The notes under the pieces are model-generated. The model was not told where the DNA came from and searched no databases. It saw nothing but the letters and a program-made list of their open reading frames with translations. The position numbers and the translations under genes are program-made. From Propionibacteriaceae bacterium (lineage in GTDB: Bacteria > Actinomycetota > Actinomycetes > Propionibacteriales > Propionibacteriaceae), in the NCBI GenBank assembly GCA_025965155.1, contig JAOPXN010000111.1, positions 1 to 64,000 of the forward strand: 64,000 bases of DNA, in the 5' to 3' direction. This document shows positions 50,532-60,069 of this stretch, piece by piece. The first letter of the stretch is position 1, and every line of letters starts with the position of its first letter.

Positions 50532-51223
50532 CCCCGTGGCTCGCGGACCAGCTTCGCTGCCTTGACCGGGTCGGTCTCCCCTTCCCCGAAAGAGGGGCAC
50601 CAGCGCGCCACCGGGCAGGCGCCACAGGCGGGGTTGCGGGCATGACAGCGGCGGCGGCCGTGCCAGATCAGGTTCTGACTCATCTGCGTCCAGTCACGCC
50701 GCGGGAACAACGTCGCAACCTCGGCCTCGACCTTCACCGGGTCGGTCGAGCGGGTCCAGCCGAACCGGACGGCCAGTCTGCCGAAGTGGGTGTCGACGGT
50801 GATCCCGGGCACGCCGAAGGCGTTGCCAAGGACGACATTGGCTGTCTTGCGCCCGACGCCGGGCAAGGTCACCAGCTGGTCCAGCTTGGCGGGCACCTCG
50901 CCGTCGAACCGCTCCACCAGGGCCGCTCCGAGCTTCAGCAAGGTGTCCGTCTTGGCGCGGAAAAAGCCGGTCGGGGTGATCAACGCCTCCAGCTCCGCCC
51001 GGTCCGCGGCGGCGTAGGCGGCGGCGTCGGGGTAGCGGGCGAAGAGCACCGGAGTGATCGAGTTGACTCGTTTGTCGGTCGACTGGGCCGACAAGATGGT
51101 CGCGACCAGCAGTTCCAGCGGGTTGCTGAAGTCGAGCTCGCACTCTGCGTCCGGGTACGTCTGGGCCAGCCCCCTGTTGATGGTCCGGGCACGGCGGACC
51201 AGCGCGGTCCGGCTCTTGTCCAT
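50528..51223 (-). CDS. nth: endonuclease III
   Basis: [66 protein letters not shown]-terminal [17 protein letters not shown] Fe-S motif. Start taken as MDKSRTALV. Confidence 0.95.
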   Translation of the reverse strand: MDKSRTALVRRARTINRGLAQTYPDAECELDFSNPLELLVATILSAQSTDKRVNSITPVLFARYPDAAAYAAADRAELEALITPTGFFRAKTDTLLKLGAALVERFDGEVPAKLDQLVTLPGVGRKTANVVLGNAFGVPGITVDTHFGRLAVRFGWTRSTDPVKVEAEVATLFPRRDWTQMSQNLIWHGRRRCHARNPACGACPVARWCPSFGEGETDPVKAAKLVREPRG

Positions 51224-51224
51224 A

Positions 51225-51266
51225 CTCGATGGGAGTACGTCGGGGCTCGATGGGAGTAGGTCGATG
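51225..51266. repeat. 2 x 21-bp tandem repeat immediately 5' of the likely nth start codon
   Basis: ctcgatgggagtacgtcgggg / ctcgatgggagtaggtcgatg. Confidence 0.9.
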
Positions 51267-51523
51267 CCTGCTGGAACCACATCCGTGTTGGTCGGTAGAA
51301 CGGCGGGCGAAACGGGTGACGTGGTCGCCGCGGAGGTCTCGACGGGCTGGGCCGCCGGGGTCGTCGTCATGCCAAGCAGCCTACGTCGTATCGCTGACGG
51401 CCTCGGGGAGACGGCCGAGGCCGCTCAGCGGGCTGCCGAACGGGCTCCGTTGGTGATTTGCGCCACACGGGACGATTCAACGGTAGCCTTACCTAGCGTC
51501 AGAGTTGCTGAGCAGGAGGTCGC

Positions 51524-52201
51524 GTGGATCCCGAAGTCTTGAAGCAAGCCCCGTTGTTCGCGGGTCTTGAGGATGAGGCCGCCTCGGCACTGTCGGACGC
51601 GATGGGCACCGTCAAGCTCAATCGGGGCGAGGTGCTCTTCCACGAAGGTGACACCGAGGACAGGCTGTACGTCGTCATCACCGGCAAGATCAAGCTCGGC
51701 CGGAGCGGGTCGGCGGGCCGGGAGAACCTGCTGGCGGTGCTCGGGCCGGGTCAGATGTTCGGGGAGCTGTCGGTGTTCGATCCGGGGCCGCGGTCGACCA
51801 CCGCCACGGCCGTGACCGCATGCGAGCTGCGCACGCTCGAGCATGACGAGCTCACCGGCTGGCTGACCGGACGGCCGGAGGTCGCCCGCGGGCTCCTCGG
51901 CCAGCTGGCGGCACGGTTGCGCCGAGCTAACGATGTCGTTGCGGACCTGGTGTTCTCCGACGTCCCGGGACGCGTTGCCAAGGCGCTGCTGGACCTGGCC
52001 AAGCGCTTCGGCGACACCCGTGAGGACGGCATCCACGTCCACCACGACCTGACTCAGGAGGAGCTCGCCCAACTGGTCGGCGCCTCGCGCGAGACTGTGA
52101 ACAAGGCACTGGCCGACTTCGCCGCCCGCGGCTGGATCAGGCTGGAACCGCGCTCGGTCACCCTGATCGACATCGAGCGAGTCGAGCGACGCGCTCGCTG
52201 A
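51524..52201 (+). CDS. Crp/Fnr-family regulator
   Basis: cNMP-binding GEVLFHEGDTEDRLYVVITGKIKLGRSG..MFGELSVFDPGPRSTTATAV; HTH LTQEELAQLVGASRETVNKALADFAARGWI. Confidence 0.95.
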   Translation: MDPEVLKQAPLFAGLEDEAASALSDAMGTVKLNRGEVLFHEGDTEDRLYVVITGKIKLGRSGSAGRENLLAVLGPGQMFGELSVFDPGPRSTTATAVTACELRTLEHDELTGWLTGRPEVARGLLGQLAARLRRANDVVADLVFSDVPGRVAKALLDLAKRFGDTREDGIHVHHDLTQEELAQLVGASRETVNKALADFAARGWIRLEPRSVTLIDIERVERRAR

Positions 52202-52226
52202 TTTGTCAGGGAGCGACGCGCTCGCT
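52184..52226 (+). repeat. 27-bp period duplication of the Crp gene terminus
   Basis: gagcgacgcgctcgct at 52184 and 52211; in-frame TGA then TAA. Confidence 0.9.
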
Positions 52227-52242
52227 AACTTCACCAAACGAC

Positions 52243-52274
52243 GAAGAGCCCTCCAGGTGGAGGGGCTCTTCGCC
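52243..52274. terminator. bidirectional hairpin between convergent crp and htrA-like genes
   Basis: cgaagagccctcc-aggt-ggaggggctcttcg, one bulge. Confidence 0.75.
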
Positions 52275-52294
52275 GCCGGGGGGACTTGGAACGC

Positions 52295-53596
52295 TCAGCT
52301 CGATCCAAGGGTCACTGCAACCGTCTGGGTGTTGCCACCTCGAGTGAACGTGACGTCCACCTTCGTGCCCGGTGCGTAGAACCGGGTCGCAGCGATGAGG
52401 CCGTCAGCGGTGGTGGTGTCGAAGCTGTTCACCCGGGTGACCACGTCGCCGGCCTGTAGGCCCGCATCCGCGGCTGCCCCGCCACTGACAACGCTCTGCA
52501 AAGCGACTCCGGTGGCGGTGGACACTGCCGAGTCGCTCCCGCCGACGGTGACTCCCAGGGCCGCGTTGGTGGAGGTGCCGGACCGGATCAGGTCGCCCGC
52601 CACCCTGGTTGCCACGTCGGCCGGGATGGCGAACCCGATACCGATGTTGCCTGACTGGCCGCCGTCGGCACCGGAGCCGGTGCTGGCGATGGAGGAGTTG
52701 ATCCCCACCACAGCGCCGTTCAGGTTCACCAACGGGCCGCCGGAGTTGCCGGGGTTGATTGCGGTGTCGGTCTGGACGGCGAGGTAGACGGCGTCGTTGT
52801 CGGATCCGGATCGGACCGGTCGCGCGGTGTTGGACACGATGCCGCTGGTGATCGTCTGGGACAGTCCCAGTGGGGCGCCGGCCGCGACCACGCTCTGACC
52901 GATCTTGACCGAGCCTGAAGTGGCGAACGTGGCTGGCGTCAGCCCCGAGGTTTTGGCGACCTTCACCACCGCGAGGTCGTTGCTGGCTGAGGTGCCGACG
53001 AGCGAGGCGGCTGAAGTCGTACCGTCGGAGAAGGTCACACTGATGGTGCCCTGTCTGGCGGCCGCCTCCACCACGTGGTTGTTGGTCAGGATGTGACCGT
53101 CGGTATCGAGGACGACGCCGGTACCGATGTCTCCGCCCTGCCCGGACTCGACCGTAATGGTCACCACCGACGGTGCGATCTTGGCGGCTGCGGCGGAGAT
53201 CGTGCCGTCCAGCACCGGGGTGTTAGCGGCCGGCACGTTCGTGACACTGATCGGAGAGGTGAACCCCCCGACGCCCTGGTCACCGGCGACGTAAGCGTAC
53301 GAGCCGATACCGGCGCCGGCGCCGATGACCGCGGACAGCGACGCGGCCGCGAGCAGGGTGGCCAGCCGGCGCTTCGGCCTGGTGGCGGTCTGAGTGGCCG
53401 TGCCCGTCGTGGCTGCCCCAGCTGTTGCCAGCGGGGGGACGCCGGCCGGAGCCGGGAAGTCCGCGGCGGTGTAACCCATCAGCCGCCCGTCCGGGAGGAA
53501 CTGGGGACCACGGTGCTCGCCGCCCATCTCGGGGGTGCTCAGCGGATCATTGAACGGCGGTGTGTTCTGGCCTGAGTCGGGGTCTGATGTGTTCAT
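52295..53596 (-). CDS. HtrA/DegP-like membrane-anchored serine protease with PDZ domain
   Basis: GTGVVLDTDGHILTNNHVVEAA; AINPGNSGGPLVNLNGAVVGINS; PDZ region at C-terminus. Confidence 0.93.
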   Translation of the reverse strand: MNTSDPDSGQNTPPFNDPLSTPEMGGEHRGPQFLPDGRLMGYTAADFPAPAGVPPLATAGAATTGTATQTATRPKRRLATLLAAASLSAVIGAGAGIGSYAYVAGDQGVGGFTSPISVTNVPAANTPVLDGTISAAAAKIAPSVVTITVESGQGGDIGTGVVLDTDGHILTNNHVVEAAARQGTISVTFSDGTTSAASLVGTSASNDLAVVKVAKTSGLTPATFATSGSVKIGQSVVAAGAPLGLSQTITSGIVSNTARPVRSGSDNDAVYLAVQTDTAINPGNSGGPLVNLNGAVVGINSSIASTGSGADGGQSGNIGIGFAIPADVATRVAGDLIRSGTSTNAALGVTVGGSDSAVSTATGVALQSVVSGGAAADAGLQAGDVVTRVNSFDTTTADGLIAATRFYAPGTKVDVTFTRGGNTQTVAVTLGSS

Positions 53597-53685
53597 GTAC
53601 TCAAAGGTGCCTAGGAAGTCTGTGTGGATCCTGTGCGGATCACCAGAACTTGCTGGCAATCCCGCGCCCTGATTCCGGTCGTCCC

Positions 53686-53754
53686 GCGTCAGCGATTCAG
53701 TGAGCCCCGCGTCAGCGATTCAGTTAGCCCCGCGTCAGCGATGCAGCTGACACA
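53686..53754. repeat. 3 x 23-bp tandem repeat on the trhO stop codon
   Basis: gcgtcagcgattcagtgagcccc / gcgtcagcgattcagttagcccc / gcgtcagcgatgcagctgacaca. Confidence 0.93.
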
Positions 53755-54604
53755 GTGGCGCTGTGCGACAGTCCGGGCACAGCAGCGCCCGCCCTTTGCA
53801 CTGCTCGGCAACGCAGTCCAGATACTCATCCGTCGCCGCAGCGCAGCTCTCGCAGCTTCCGATCACGGCTGCGTCGTCGGAGAAGCTGATCTTGATCCGG
53901 TTGTCGAAGACGTAGAGTGAGCCTTCCCACAGCCCGCCGTCGCGATACGTCTGGCCGTACCTGACGATGCCGCCGTCGAGCTGGTAGACCTCGGAGAAAC
54001 CCCGCCTCACCATCATCGAGGACAGCACCTCGCAGCGGACGCCACCGGTGCAGTAGGTGATCACCGGCCGGTCCTTGAGGTGGTCGTACTTGCCGCTGTC
54101 GAGCTCGGCCACGAAGTCCTTGGTGGTCGCAACGTCGGGTACGACCGCGCCCCTGAACCGCCCGATGGCCGCCTCGAAGCGGTTCCGGCCGTCGAAGAAG
54201 GCCACCTCCTCACCGCGGTCGGCGACCAGCTGGTGCACCTGGGCCGGGGTAACGCGCCGACCGGCACCGACCACCCCGCCACGGTCCACCATGAGCTCGT
54301 CCGGAGCGCCGAAGGTGACCATCTCGTCGCGCACCTTCACGCTGAGCCGGGGGAACTCGGTGCCGTCCGCTTCGCTCCACTTGAAGTCGATGTCGCAGAA
54401 CGCCCGGTACTCACGGGTGGTCCGGACGTACTGCTTCACAGCGGCCAGCTCGCCTCCGACGGTCCCGTTCAGCCCGTGCGGAGAGATGATGATCCGGCCT
54501 TTGAGCTCGAGCCGGCGGCACAGCTCGCGCTGCCACAGCCGGATCGCGTCGGGATCGGAAAGGGGCGTGAAGACGTAGAACAGGAGCAGCTTCGAGATGG
54601 CCAT
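53735..54604 (-). CDS. trhO: rhodanese-domain tRNA uridine hydroxylase (TrhO/YceA family)
   Basis: [88 protein letters not shown]. Confidence 0.9.
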   Translation of the reverse strand: MAISKLLLFYVFTPLSDPDAIRLWQRELCRRLELKGRIIISPHGLNGTVGGELAAVKQYVRTTREYRAFCDIDFKWSEADGTEFPRLSVKVRDEMVTFGAPDELMVDRGGVVGAGRRVTPAQVHQLVADRGEEVAFFDGRNRFEAAIGRFRGAVVPDVATTKDFVAELDSGKYDHLKDRPVITYCTGGVRCEVLSSMMVRRGFSEVYQLDGGIVRYGQTYRDGGLWEGSLYVFDNRIKISFSDDAAVIGSCESCAAATDEYLDCVAEQCKGRALLCPDCRTAPLCQLHR

Positions 54605-54616
54605 GGCGGCAGCAGA

Positions 54617-55414
54617 CTACTCAAGACTGCGGCCCGACAGGTAGTCCAGCTGAGCCGAAACCGACTGCTCGGCGGCCGGCCGGACCCGCGGGTCGATGTC
54701 GGCGTAGACCAGGGCCACGACCTCGGCCGGGGTGCGGGCGCCCGCCGCCAGCGCCGCCCGCACCTGTTCTAGCCGTTCCAGCCGGTGAGTGCGGTAAGAC
54801 CGCAGCAGCTGCAGCGGCTCCGACGCCCGCGGCCCGTGGCCGGGCAGGATCTGCTGCACGCCGTGCTCGGCTACCGCAGCCTCCATCACATCGAGCGACC
54901 TGAGGTACGCAGCCAGGTCACCGTCTGGGTGAGTGATCACCGTGGTACCGCGGCCGAGCACCATGTCCCCGGTCAGCAGCCATCGTCTGCCGTCGGCTCC
55001 GGAGAGCAGCAGCGAGAAGGAGTCGCTGGTGTGCCCGGGAGTGGCGATGGCTACCAGCTCGGCGCCGGGGACGGCGATGGCGGTCCCGTCCTCCAGTGCG
55101 GCGTCGCCGACCCGGTACGCCGGGTCGGCCGCCCATACCCGACAGCCAGCCCGGTCGGCCAGCACCGAAGCAGCCTCGGAATGATCATGATGTCGATGGG
55201 TGATCACAATCTCGGCGATCCCGCGGGCGCAGATCCCCATGATCGAATCCAGATGATCTTGGTCTTTCGGACCGGGATCGACCACGACAACGCTACCCCG
55301 TGAGGGATCACCGACGATCCAGGTGTTGGTGCCGTCCAACGTCATCGGACCGGGGTTCGGCGCTGGCAGCAGCCGTAGATAGCCGGTGATCATCTCGACT
55401 GGAGAGCCGGTCAT
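54617..55414 (-). CDS. MBL-fold metallo-hydrolase
   Basis: MTLDGTNTWIVGDPSRGSVVVVDPGPKDQDHLDSI; IVITHRHHDHSEAASVLA. Confidence 0.92.
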   Translation of the reverse strand: MTGSPVEMITGYLRLLPAPNPGPMTLDGTNTWIVGDPSRGSVVVVDPGPKDQDHLDSIMGICARGIAEIVITHRHHDHSEAASVLADRAGCRVWAADPAYRVGDAALEDGTAIAVPGAELVAIATPGHTSDSFSLLLSGADGRRWLLTGDMVLGRGTTVITHPDGDLAAYLRSLDVMEAAVAEHGVQQILPGHGPRASEPLQLLRSYRTHRLERLEQVRAALAAGARTPAEVVALVYADIDPRVRPAAEQSVSAQLDYLSGRSLE

Positions 55415-56079
55415 CGGTCCGCTTGAGTGGGATAGCCGAACACCCAGCCGCCGCCGGTGTTGACCACCTGCGGCAGCACCGGACCGATAACCCGGTCTTC
55501 GGCAGCTTGCAGTACGGCGGCCACACTCCCCGCCTCGGCGAGCTCCATCAGAATCGACCATGTGGGCGGCATCAGCCCAATCTCCCCGCGCCCTGCTGCG
55601 GCCAGGGCATCCTCGGGGCGGGCCCAGTCGGCGCTGTCGGTCTCGCCGGAGATATCGGACGCGGTCTGCCCGGCCGGCAGCACCGCCACAAAGAAGTGAG
55701 TGTCGAAACGGCGCGGCTCGACCTCCGGGGTGATCCAGTGGGCCCAGGGCAGCAGCTCGGTCGGCGCGAGCGCGACCCCCGTCTCCTCCAGGGTCTCCCG
55801 CACCGCACAGGCACGGATCCGGCCGACCGGATCGGTGCCGTCGGCGGCATCCATCCGACCGCCGGGGAAGACCACCATCGACGGGGCGAAGGGCATCCGG
55901 GCATGGCGGTGCATCAGGTACACCTGCAGCCCACCCTCCTCCCTGATCAGCACCACGCTGGCCGAAGGCGCAGCGGGCACGGCGACGTCGGAGGTACGCC
56001 ACTGTTCGGCCCGGCGGGCCACCGCTTCGGGGACGACTGGCGCGAGGCGCCCCAGAACGGTGCGCGAGTCCACCGCCAT
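55411..56079 (-). CDS. NUDIX hydrolase
   Basis: MVVFPGGRMDAADGTDPVGRIRACAVRETLEETGVAL. Confidence 0.88.
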   Translation of the reverse strand: MAVDSRTVLGRLAPVVPEAVARRAEQWRTSDVAVPAAPSASVVLIREEGGLQVYLMHRHARMPFAPSMVVFPGGRMDAADGTDPVGRIRACAVRETLEETGVALAPTELLPWAHWITPEVEPRRFDTHFFVAVLPAGQTASDISGETDSADWARPEDALAAAGRGEIGLMPPTWSILMELAEAGSVAAVLQAAEDRVIGPVLPQVVNTGGGWVFGYPTQADR

Positions 56080-56086
56080 AGCGGTC

Positions 56087-56581
56087 CTAGACGCTGACGA
56101 CCGGCTGGATGACCGGCCGCGCGGCCGCCCGGACAATGAGCTCCACCTCGACCGGCGCATCCAACGGCAGTGAGGCCACCCCGACCGCGCTGCGCGCGTG
56201 GCGGCCCGCATCGCCGAAGACGTCACCGATCAGCTGGCTGGCGCCGTTACCCACCGCCGGCTGCCCGGTGAAGTCCGGCGTGCCGGCGACGAAGACCACC
56301 ACCTTGACCACCTGCGCGATGTCGTCGAGGCTGCCGAGCTGGTCGGCGATCGCGGCCAGCGCGTTCAGCGTGGCGGTCCGGGCGCAGTCGGCGGCGATCT
56401 CCGGCGCGACCTCGGCTCCGACCTTCCCGGCGGCGACCAGCCGACCCCCGACGGTCGGAAGCTGTCCGGAGGTATAGACCAGATCACCGGTACGCACCGC
56501 AGGCACGTACGCCGCCAACGGCCGTGCCACCGGCGGCAGGGTCAGGCCGAGCTCAGCGAGCCGGGCGGCGGGACCGCTCAC
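56087..56581 (-). CDS. RidA-family protein
   Basis: LAAYVPAVRTGDLVYTSGQLPTVGGRLVAAGKVGAEVAPEIAADCARTATLNALAAI..DDIAQVVKVVVFVAGTPDF. Confidence 0.88.
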   Translation of the reverse strand: MSGPAARLAELGLTLPPVARPLAAYVPAVRTGDLVYTSGQLPTVGGRLVAAGKVGAEVAPEIAADCARTATLNALAAIADQLGSLDDIAQVVKVVVFVAGTPDFTGQPAVGNGASQLIGDVFGDAGRHARSAVGVASLPLDAPVEVELIVRAAARPVIQPVVSV

Positions 56582-56754
56582 GCACCTGCTCCTGGCGCGG
56601 CCGGAATCGGCCGCTTGAGGTAAGCCACCAGGTTCTCTGGATTCAGGCCCGGCACCACCTGCACCAGCTCCCAGCCGTCCGATCCCCAGTTGTCCAGAAT
56701 CTGCTTGGTCGCGTGCACCAGCAGCGGTACGGTCACGTACTCCCATTTCGTCAT
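56578..56754 (-). CDS. DUF4177-like small protein
   Basis: MTKWEYVTVPLLVHATKQILDNWGSDGWELVQVVPGLNPENLVAYLKRP. Confidence 0.8.
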   Translation of the reverse strand: MTKWEYVTVPLLVHATKQILDNWGSDGWELVQVVPGLNPENLVAYLKRPIPAAPGAGA

Positions 56755-56819
56755 GGCTTCACTGTATCGATCGGTCACCACCTGCCCGCGCCGATCGACC
56801 GCCTCACACCCGGAAGCCG

Positions 56820-57254
56820 CTACAAGGCTTCGAGGCTGTCGGTCAGCTTCTCGATTGCTTCGTCGGTTCTCTTCTCGACCTCATGCTGCAGCACCGGTGC
56901 CGCTAGCCGGACAGCCCCGTGGAAGTCGATGTGCACCGTGAACCCAACTGCTGTTCGGTGCTCGGTCTCGGGCATCAGCACAAACTCCACTGTGATGGTG
57001 GCAGCCTTGTGCTGACCGACAAAGACCAGCCGGTTCTCCTCCGCGTCCTGCAGGGTGAAGTCGATCTCGACCTCGCGCCCCATCACCTCCGAGACGTTGT
57101 GCCAGGTGGAGCCAACGCCGATCGGAGGCTCGCTGGTCGGCGTGCATTTCCGGGTCGCCGGAAGCCATTGTTCGGCATGGGAGAAGTCCCGGAGATAGTC
57201 CCGGATGACGGGTGCCGGCCTGTTGACAGGAAACGTGCGTTGTACGGCTACCAC
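56820..57254 (-). CDS. SRPBCC-family protein
   Basis: RTFPVNRPAPVIRDYLRDFSHAEQWLPATRKCTPTSEPPIGVGSTWHNVSEVMGREVEIDFTL. Confidence 0.8.
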   Translation of the reverse strand: MVAVQRTFPVNRPAPVIRDYLRDFSHAEQWLPATRKCTPTSEPPIGVGSTWHNVSEVMGREVEIDFTLQDAEENRLVFVGQHKAATITVEFVLMPETEHRTAVGFTVHIDFHGAVRLAAPVLQHEVEKRTDEAIEKLTDSLEAL

Positions 57255-57470
57255 TGTCCGCTCCCTCGTTGTGAATCTGTCACTCCTATCATGCTCGGAT
57301 TCGGCCAGTTTGGTCACCGGCTCTGGATCGAACGGCCGGCCGGGCTGGCCTTGCGGCCCCCACAGCGGCTTATTGGCAGGCACTACCATCGGGCACATGA
57401 CGATCCGGGCGCTGCGCTGTGCGCACACCACCGATCCGATCCCGATGGAGCCCCCGGAAGGGCATCGCCG

Positions 57471-58535
57471 GTGAGCCCCGCAGCCGGCTCAGCCAGCGCG
57501 TCGGCGAAGCGCCCGCCCTCGCGGACCGGTCACAACCGGGTCGCCCATGGCGACGCAGCGCCTCATGGCGACGGGATCGCACCGCTGCACACGCTTCACA
57601 TCGTCACCGGCAAGGGCGGCACCGGCAAGACAACCATCGCCGGGGCACTCGCCACCGCCCTGGCCACCGAAGGGCGGCGGGTGCTGCTGTGCGAGGTGGA
57701 GGGGCGGAGTGGGATCTCCGAGTTGTTCGAGACCTCACCACTGGTCGGTGCGGAGGAGCGGCGGCTCTGCCGGACGCCCGCCGGCGGCGAGGTCTTCGGG
57801 CTGTCGATCGACGCCGAGGATGCGCTGCTGGAGTACCTCGACACCTTCTACCACCTGGGTCTCGCCGGCAAGGCGCTGGACAAGTTCGGAGTGGTCGACT
57901 TCGCCACCTCCATCGCGCCCGGTCTTCGGGACGTCCTGCTCACCGGCAAGGTGTACGAGGCGGTCCGACGGGCCCAGGCGAACAGGCCCAACGCCTATCA
58001 CGCGGTCGTACTGGACGCCCCACCCACCGGTCGGATCGCCCAGTTCCTGAACGTGCATGAGGCCGTGGCGGGGCTGGCGAAGGTCGGACCGATCCGGGGC
58101 CAGGCCGACTCAATCATGAGGGTGCTGCGCTCTGCCACGACCGTCGTGCACATCGTCACCTTGCTGGAGGACATGCCGGTGACCGAGACGGAGGAGGCGA
58201 TTGCTGACCTGCGTCCGACCCGGATCAAGGTGGGCACAGTGATCGCCAACAAGGTCACCTCCACACCGCTGGACACCCCCCAGCTCCAGCTTGCCGCCGC
58301 TGGCGAGCACCCCTTCGACGTCCCTTCGTTGAGCGCCCGGCAGAACCAGTCGCTGGCTGAGGAGTTCGCCACCGAGGCCGCCCGGATCCTGCAGGAGCGC
58401 GCCCGGCACGCCACGCTGGCCACTTTCGGAGTGCCGCTGGCCGAGATCGACTTCGACCCGGCCGGGATCGACGAGACAGCGCTGTTCGGCATCGCTGACC
58501 AGCTAGCCAAGCAGCGAAGCGAGGAGGTGGAGTGA
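57471..58535 (+). CDS. ArsA-family anion-transporting-like ATPase (first of pair)
   Basis: LHIVTGKGGTGKTTIAGALATALATEGRRVLLCEVEGRSGISELFE. Confidence 0.9.
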   Translation: MSPAAGSASASAKRPPSRTGHNRVAHGDAAPHGDGIAPLHTLHIVTGKGGTGKTTIAGALATALATEGRRVLLCEVEGRSGISELFETSPLVGAEERRLCRTPAGGEVFGLSIDAEDALLEYLDTFYHLGLAGKALDKFGVVDFATSIAPGLRDVLLTGKVYEAVRRAQANRPNAYHAVVLDAPPTGRIAQFLNVHEAVAGLAKVGPIRGQADSIMRVLRSATTVVHIVTLLEDMPVTETEEAIADLRPTRIKVGTVIANKVTSTPLDTPQLQLAAAGEHPFDVPSLSARQNQSLAEEFATEAARILQERARHATLATFGVPLAEIDFDPAGIDETALFGIADQLAKQRSEEVE

Positions 58536-59662
58536 TGTCGGCACCCGTCCTCGACGTCGACGCCATCATCAACGACCGGAGCACCAAGATCGTGATCTGC
58601 TGCGGGTCGGGCGGTGTCGGCAAGACGACCGCGTCCGCCGCGCTGGCAGTCCGCGCGGCCGAGGCCGGCCGGCGGGTGGTGGTCCTGACCATCGACCCGG
58701 CCCGGCGGCTGGCCCAGTCGCTCGGCCTCGGTGCGCTGGACAACACACCGGCGCCAGTGACCGGAGTCGACACCTCCGCCGGCGGCAGCCTCGACGCCAT
58801 GATGCTGGACATGAAGCGCACCTTTGACGACGTGGTGCTAGCGCACTCCACGCCGGAGAAGGCCGAGATGATCTTGCAGAACCCGTTCTACCAGGCCCTG
58901 TCGTCGTCGTTCTCGGGCACGCAGGAGTACATGGCGATGGAGAAGCTGGGACAGCTCCACAGCCAGTCTGAGGCGGACGGGAGCTGGGACCTGATCATCG
59001 TCGACACTCCTCCGGCGCGCTCAGCACTGGACTTCCTCGATGCTCCAGAGCATCTCAGCTCGCTGCTCGACGGCCGGTTTCTGCGGCTGCTACTGACGCC
59101 GGCACGTGGCCCGTTCAAGCTGATGAGTGTCGGGTTCAACCTGGTGTCCTCGGCGATGAACAAGGTGCTCGGCACTCAGATCATTACCGACGTCAAGACC
59201 TTTGTGACAGCCTTCGAGGCGTTGTTCGGCGGCTTCCGGGCGCGCGCGGAGCAGACGTTTGAGCTGCTCTCCTCCGAGCACACCACCTTCTTCGTCGTCG
59301 CCACCCCCGAACGGGACGCGCTGCGTGAGGCTGCGTACTTCGTCGACCGGCTGACCGAAGAGGGCATGCCACTCTCGGGTCTGGTGATCAACCGGGTGCA
59401 CTCCAGCACGGTGAAGGTGTCAGCGGAGCGGGCACTGGCGCTAGCAGAGGACCTCGACCCAGCCGATCAGCCAATTGAGGCGATGGCGCTGCAACGCCAT
59501 GCGGCGCTGCAGCATGTCATCGAGCGAGAACAGGTACTGCTCGGACGGTTCTCATCGTCACGGCCGGGAGTGGCCCGGACCCATGTCCAGGCTCTGCCGA
59601 CCGATGTCACGGATCTCGATTCACTTCGTCGGGTGGGCAGCCTGCTTTCCGCAGAGGACTGA
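58535..59662 (+). CDS. ArsA-family anion-transporting-like ATPase (second of pair)
   Basis: IVICCGSGGVGKTTASAALAVRAAEAGRRVVVLTIDPARRLAQSLGL. Confidence 0.92.
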   Translation: MSAPVLDVDAIINDRSTKIVICCGSGGVGKTTASAALAVRAAEAGRRVVVLTIDPARRLAQSLGLGALDNTPAPVTGVDTSAGGSLDAMMLDMKRTFDDVVLAHSTPEKAEMILQNPFYQALSSSFSGTQEYMAMEKLGQLHSQSEADGSWDLIIVDTPPARSALDFLDAPEHLSSLLDGRFLRLLLTPARGPFKLMSVGFNLVSSAMNKVLGTQIITDVKTFVTAFEALFGGFRARAEQTFELLSSEHTTFFVVATPERDALREAAYFVDRLTEEGMPLSGLVINRVHSSTVKVSAERALALAEDLDPADQPIEAMALQRHAALQHVIEREQVLLGRFSSSRPGVARTHVQALPTDVTDLDSLRRVGSLLSAED

Positions 59663-59905
59663 GCTCCAGGAAACGACATCGGTCCGCTGCCGCAACAGCA
59701 ACCGCCGCTCCCGCTCCGTCATCCCACCCCATACTCCCCATTCGATCCGGTTGTCCAGCGCCTCCGCCAGACACTCAGAACGCACCGGACAGCCCGAGCA
59801 CAACAAGCGCGCGCGCTTCTGGTCGGCCGCCTCCGGAAATAGGGCATCTTCCATCCCCCGGCACTTGGCCAACACGGTCCAGTCTTCGCGATGTACTGCA
59901 GTCAC
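59621..59905 (-). CDS. WhiB-family Fe-S transcriptional regulator
   Basis: AKCRGMEDALFPEAADQKRARLLCSGCPVRSECLAEALDNRIEWGVWGGMTERERRLLL: four Cys plus GVWGG. Start GTG preceded by gggggag. Confidence 0.93.
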   Translation of the reverse strand: MTAVHREDWTVLAKCRGMEDALFPEAADQKRARLLCSGCPVRSECLAEALDNRIEWGVWGGMTERERRLLLRQRTDVVSWSSVLCGKQAAHPTK

Positions 59906-60069
59906 GATCTCTCCCCCTTCTGTGACAACCACGCCCACGGTTTTCCCCGACCTTGGACATGGCAATACGAATGGTACGAACCGGGGAGACGCCTGGCTAG
60001 TGTGATGCAGGCAATAGTGTTCACTTCGTAACCGGATCGACGCCAAAAAGGCTCGGACGCGTCAATTGG

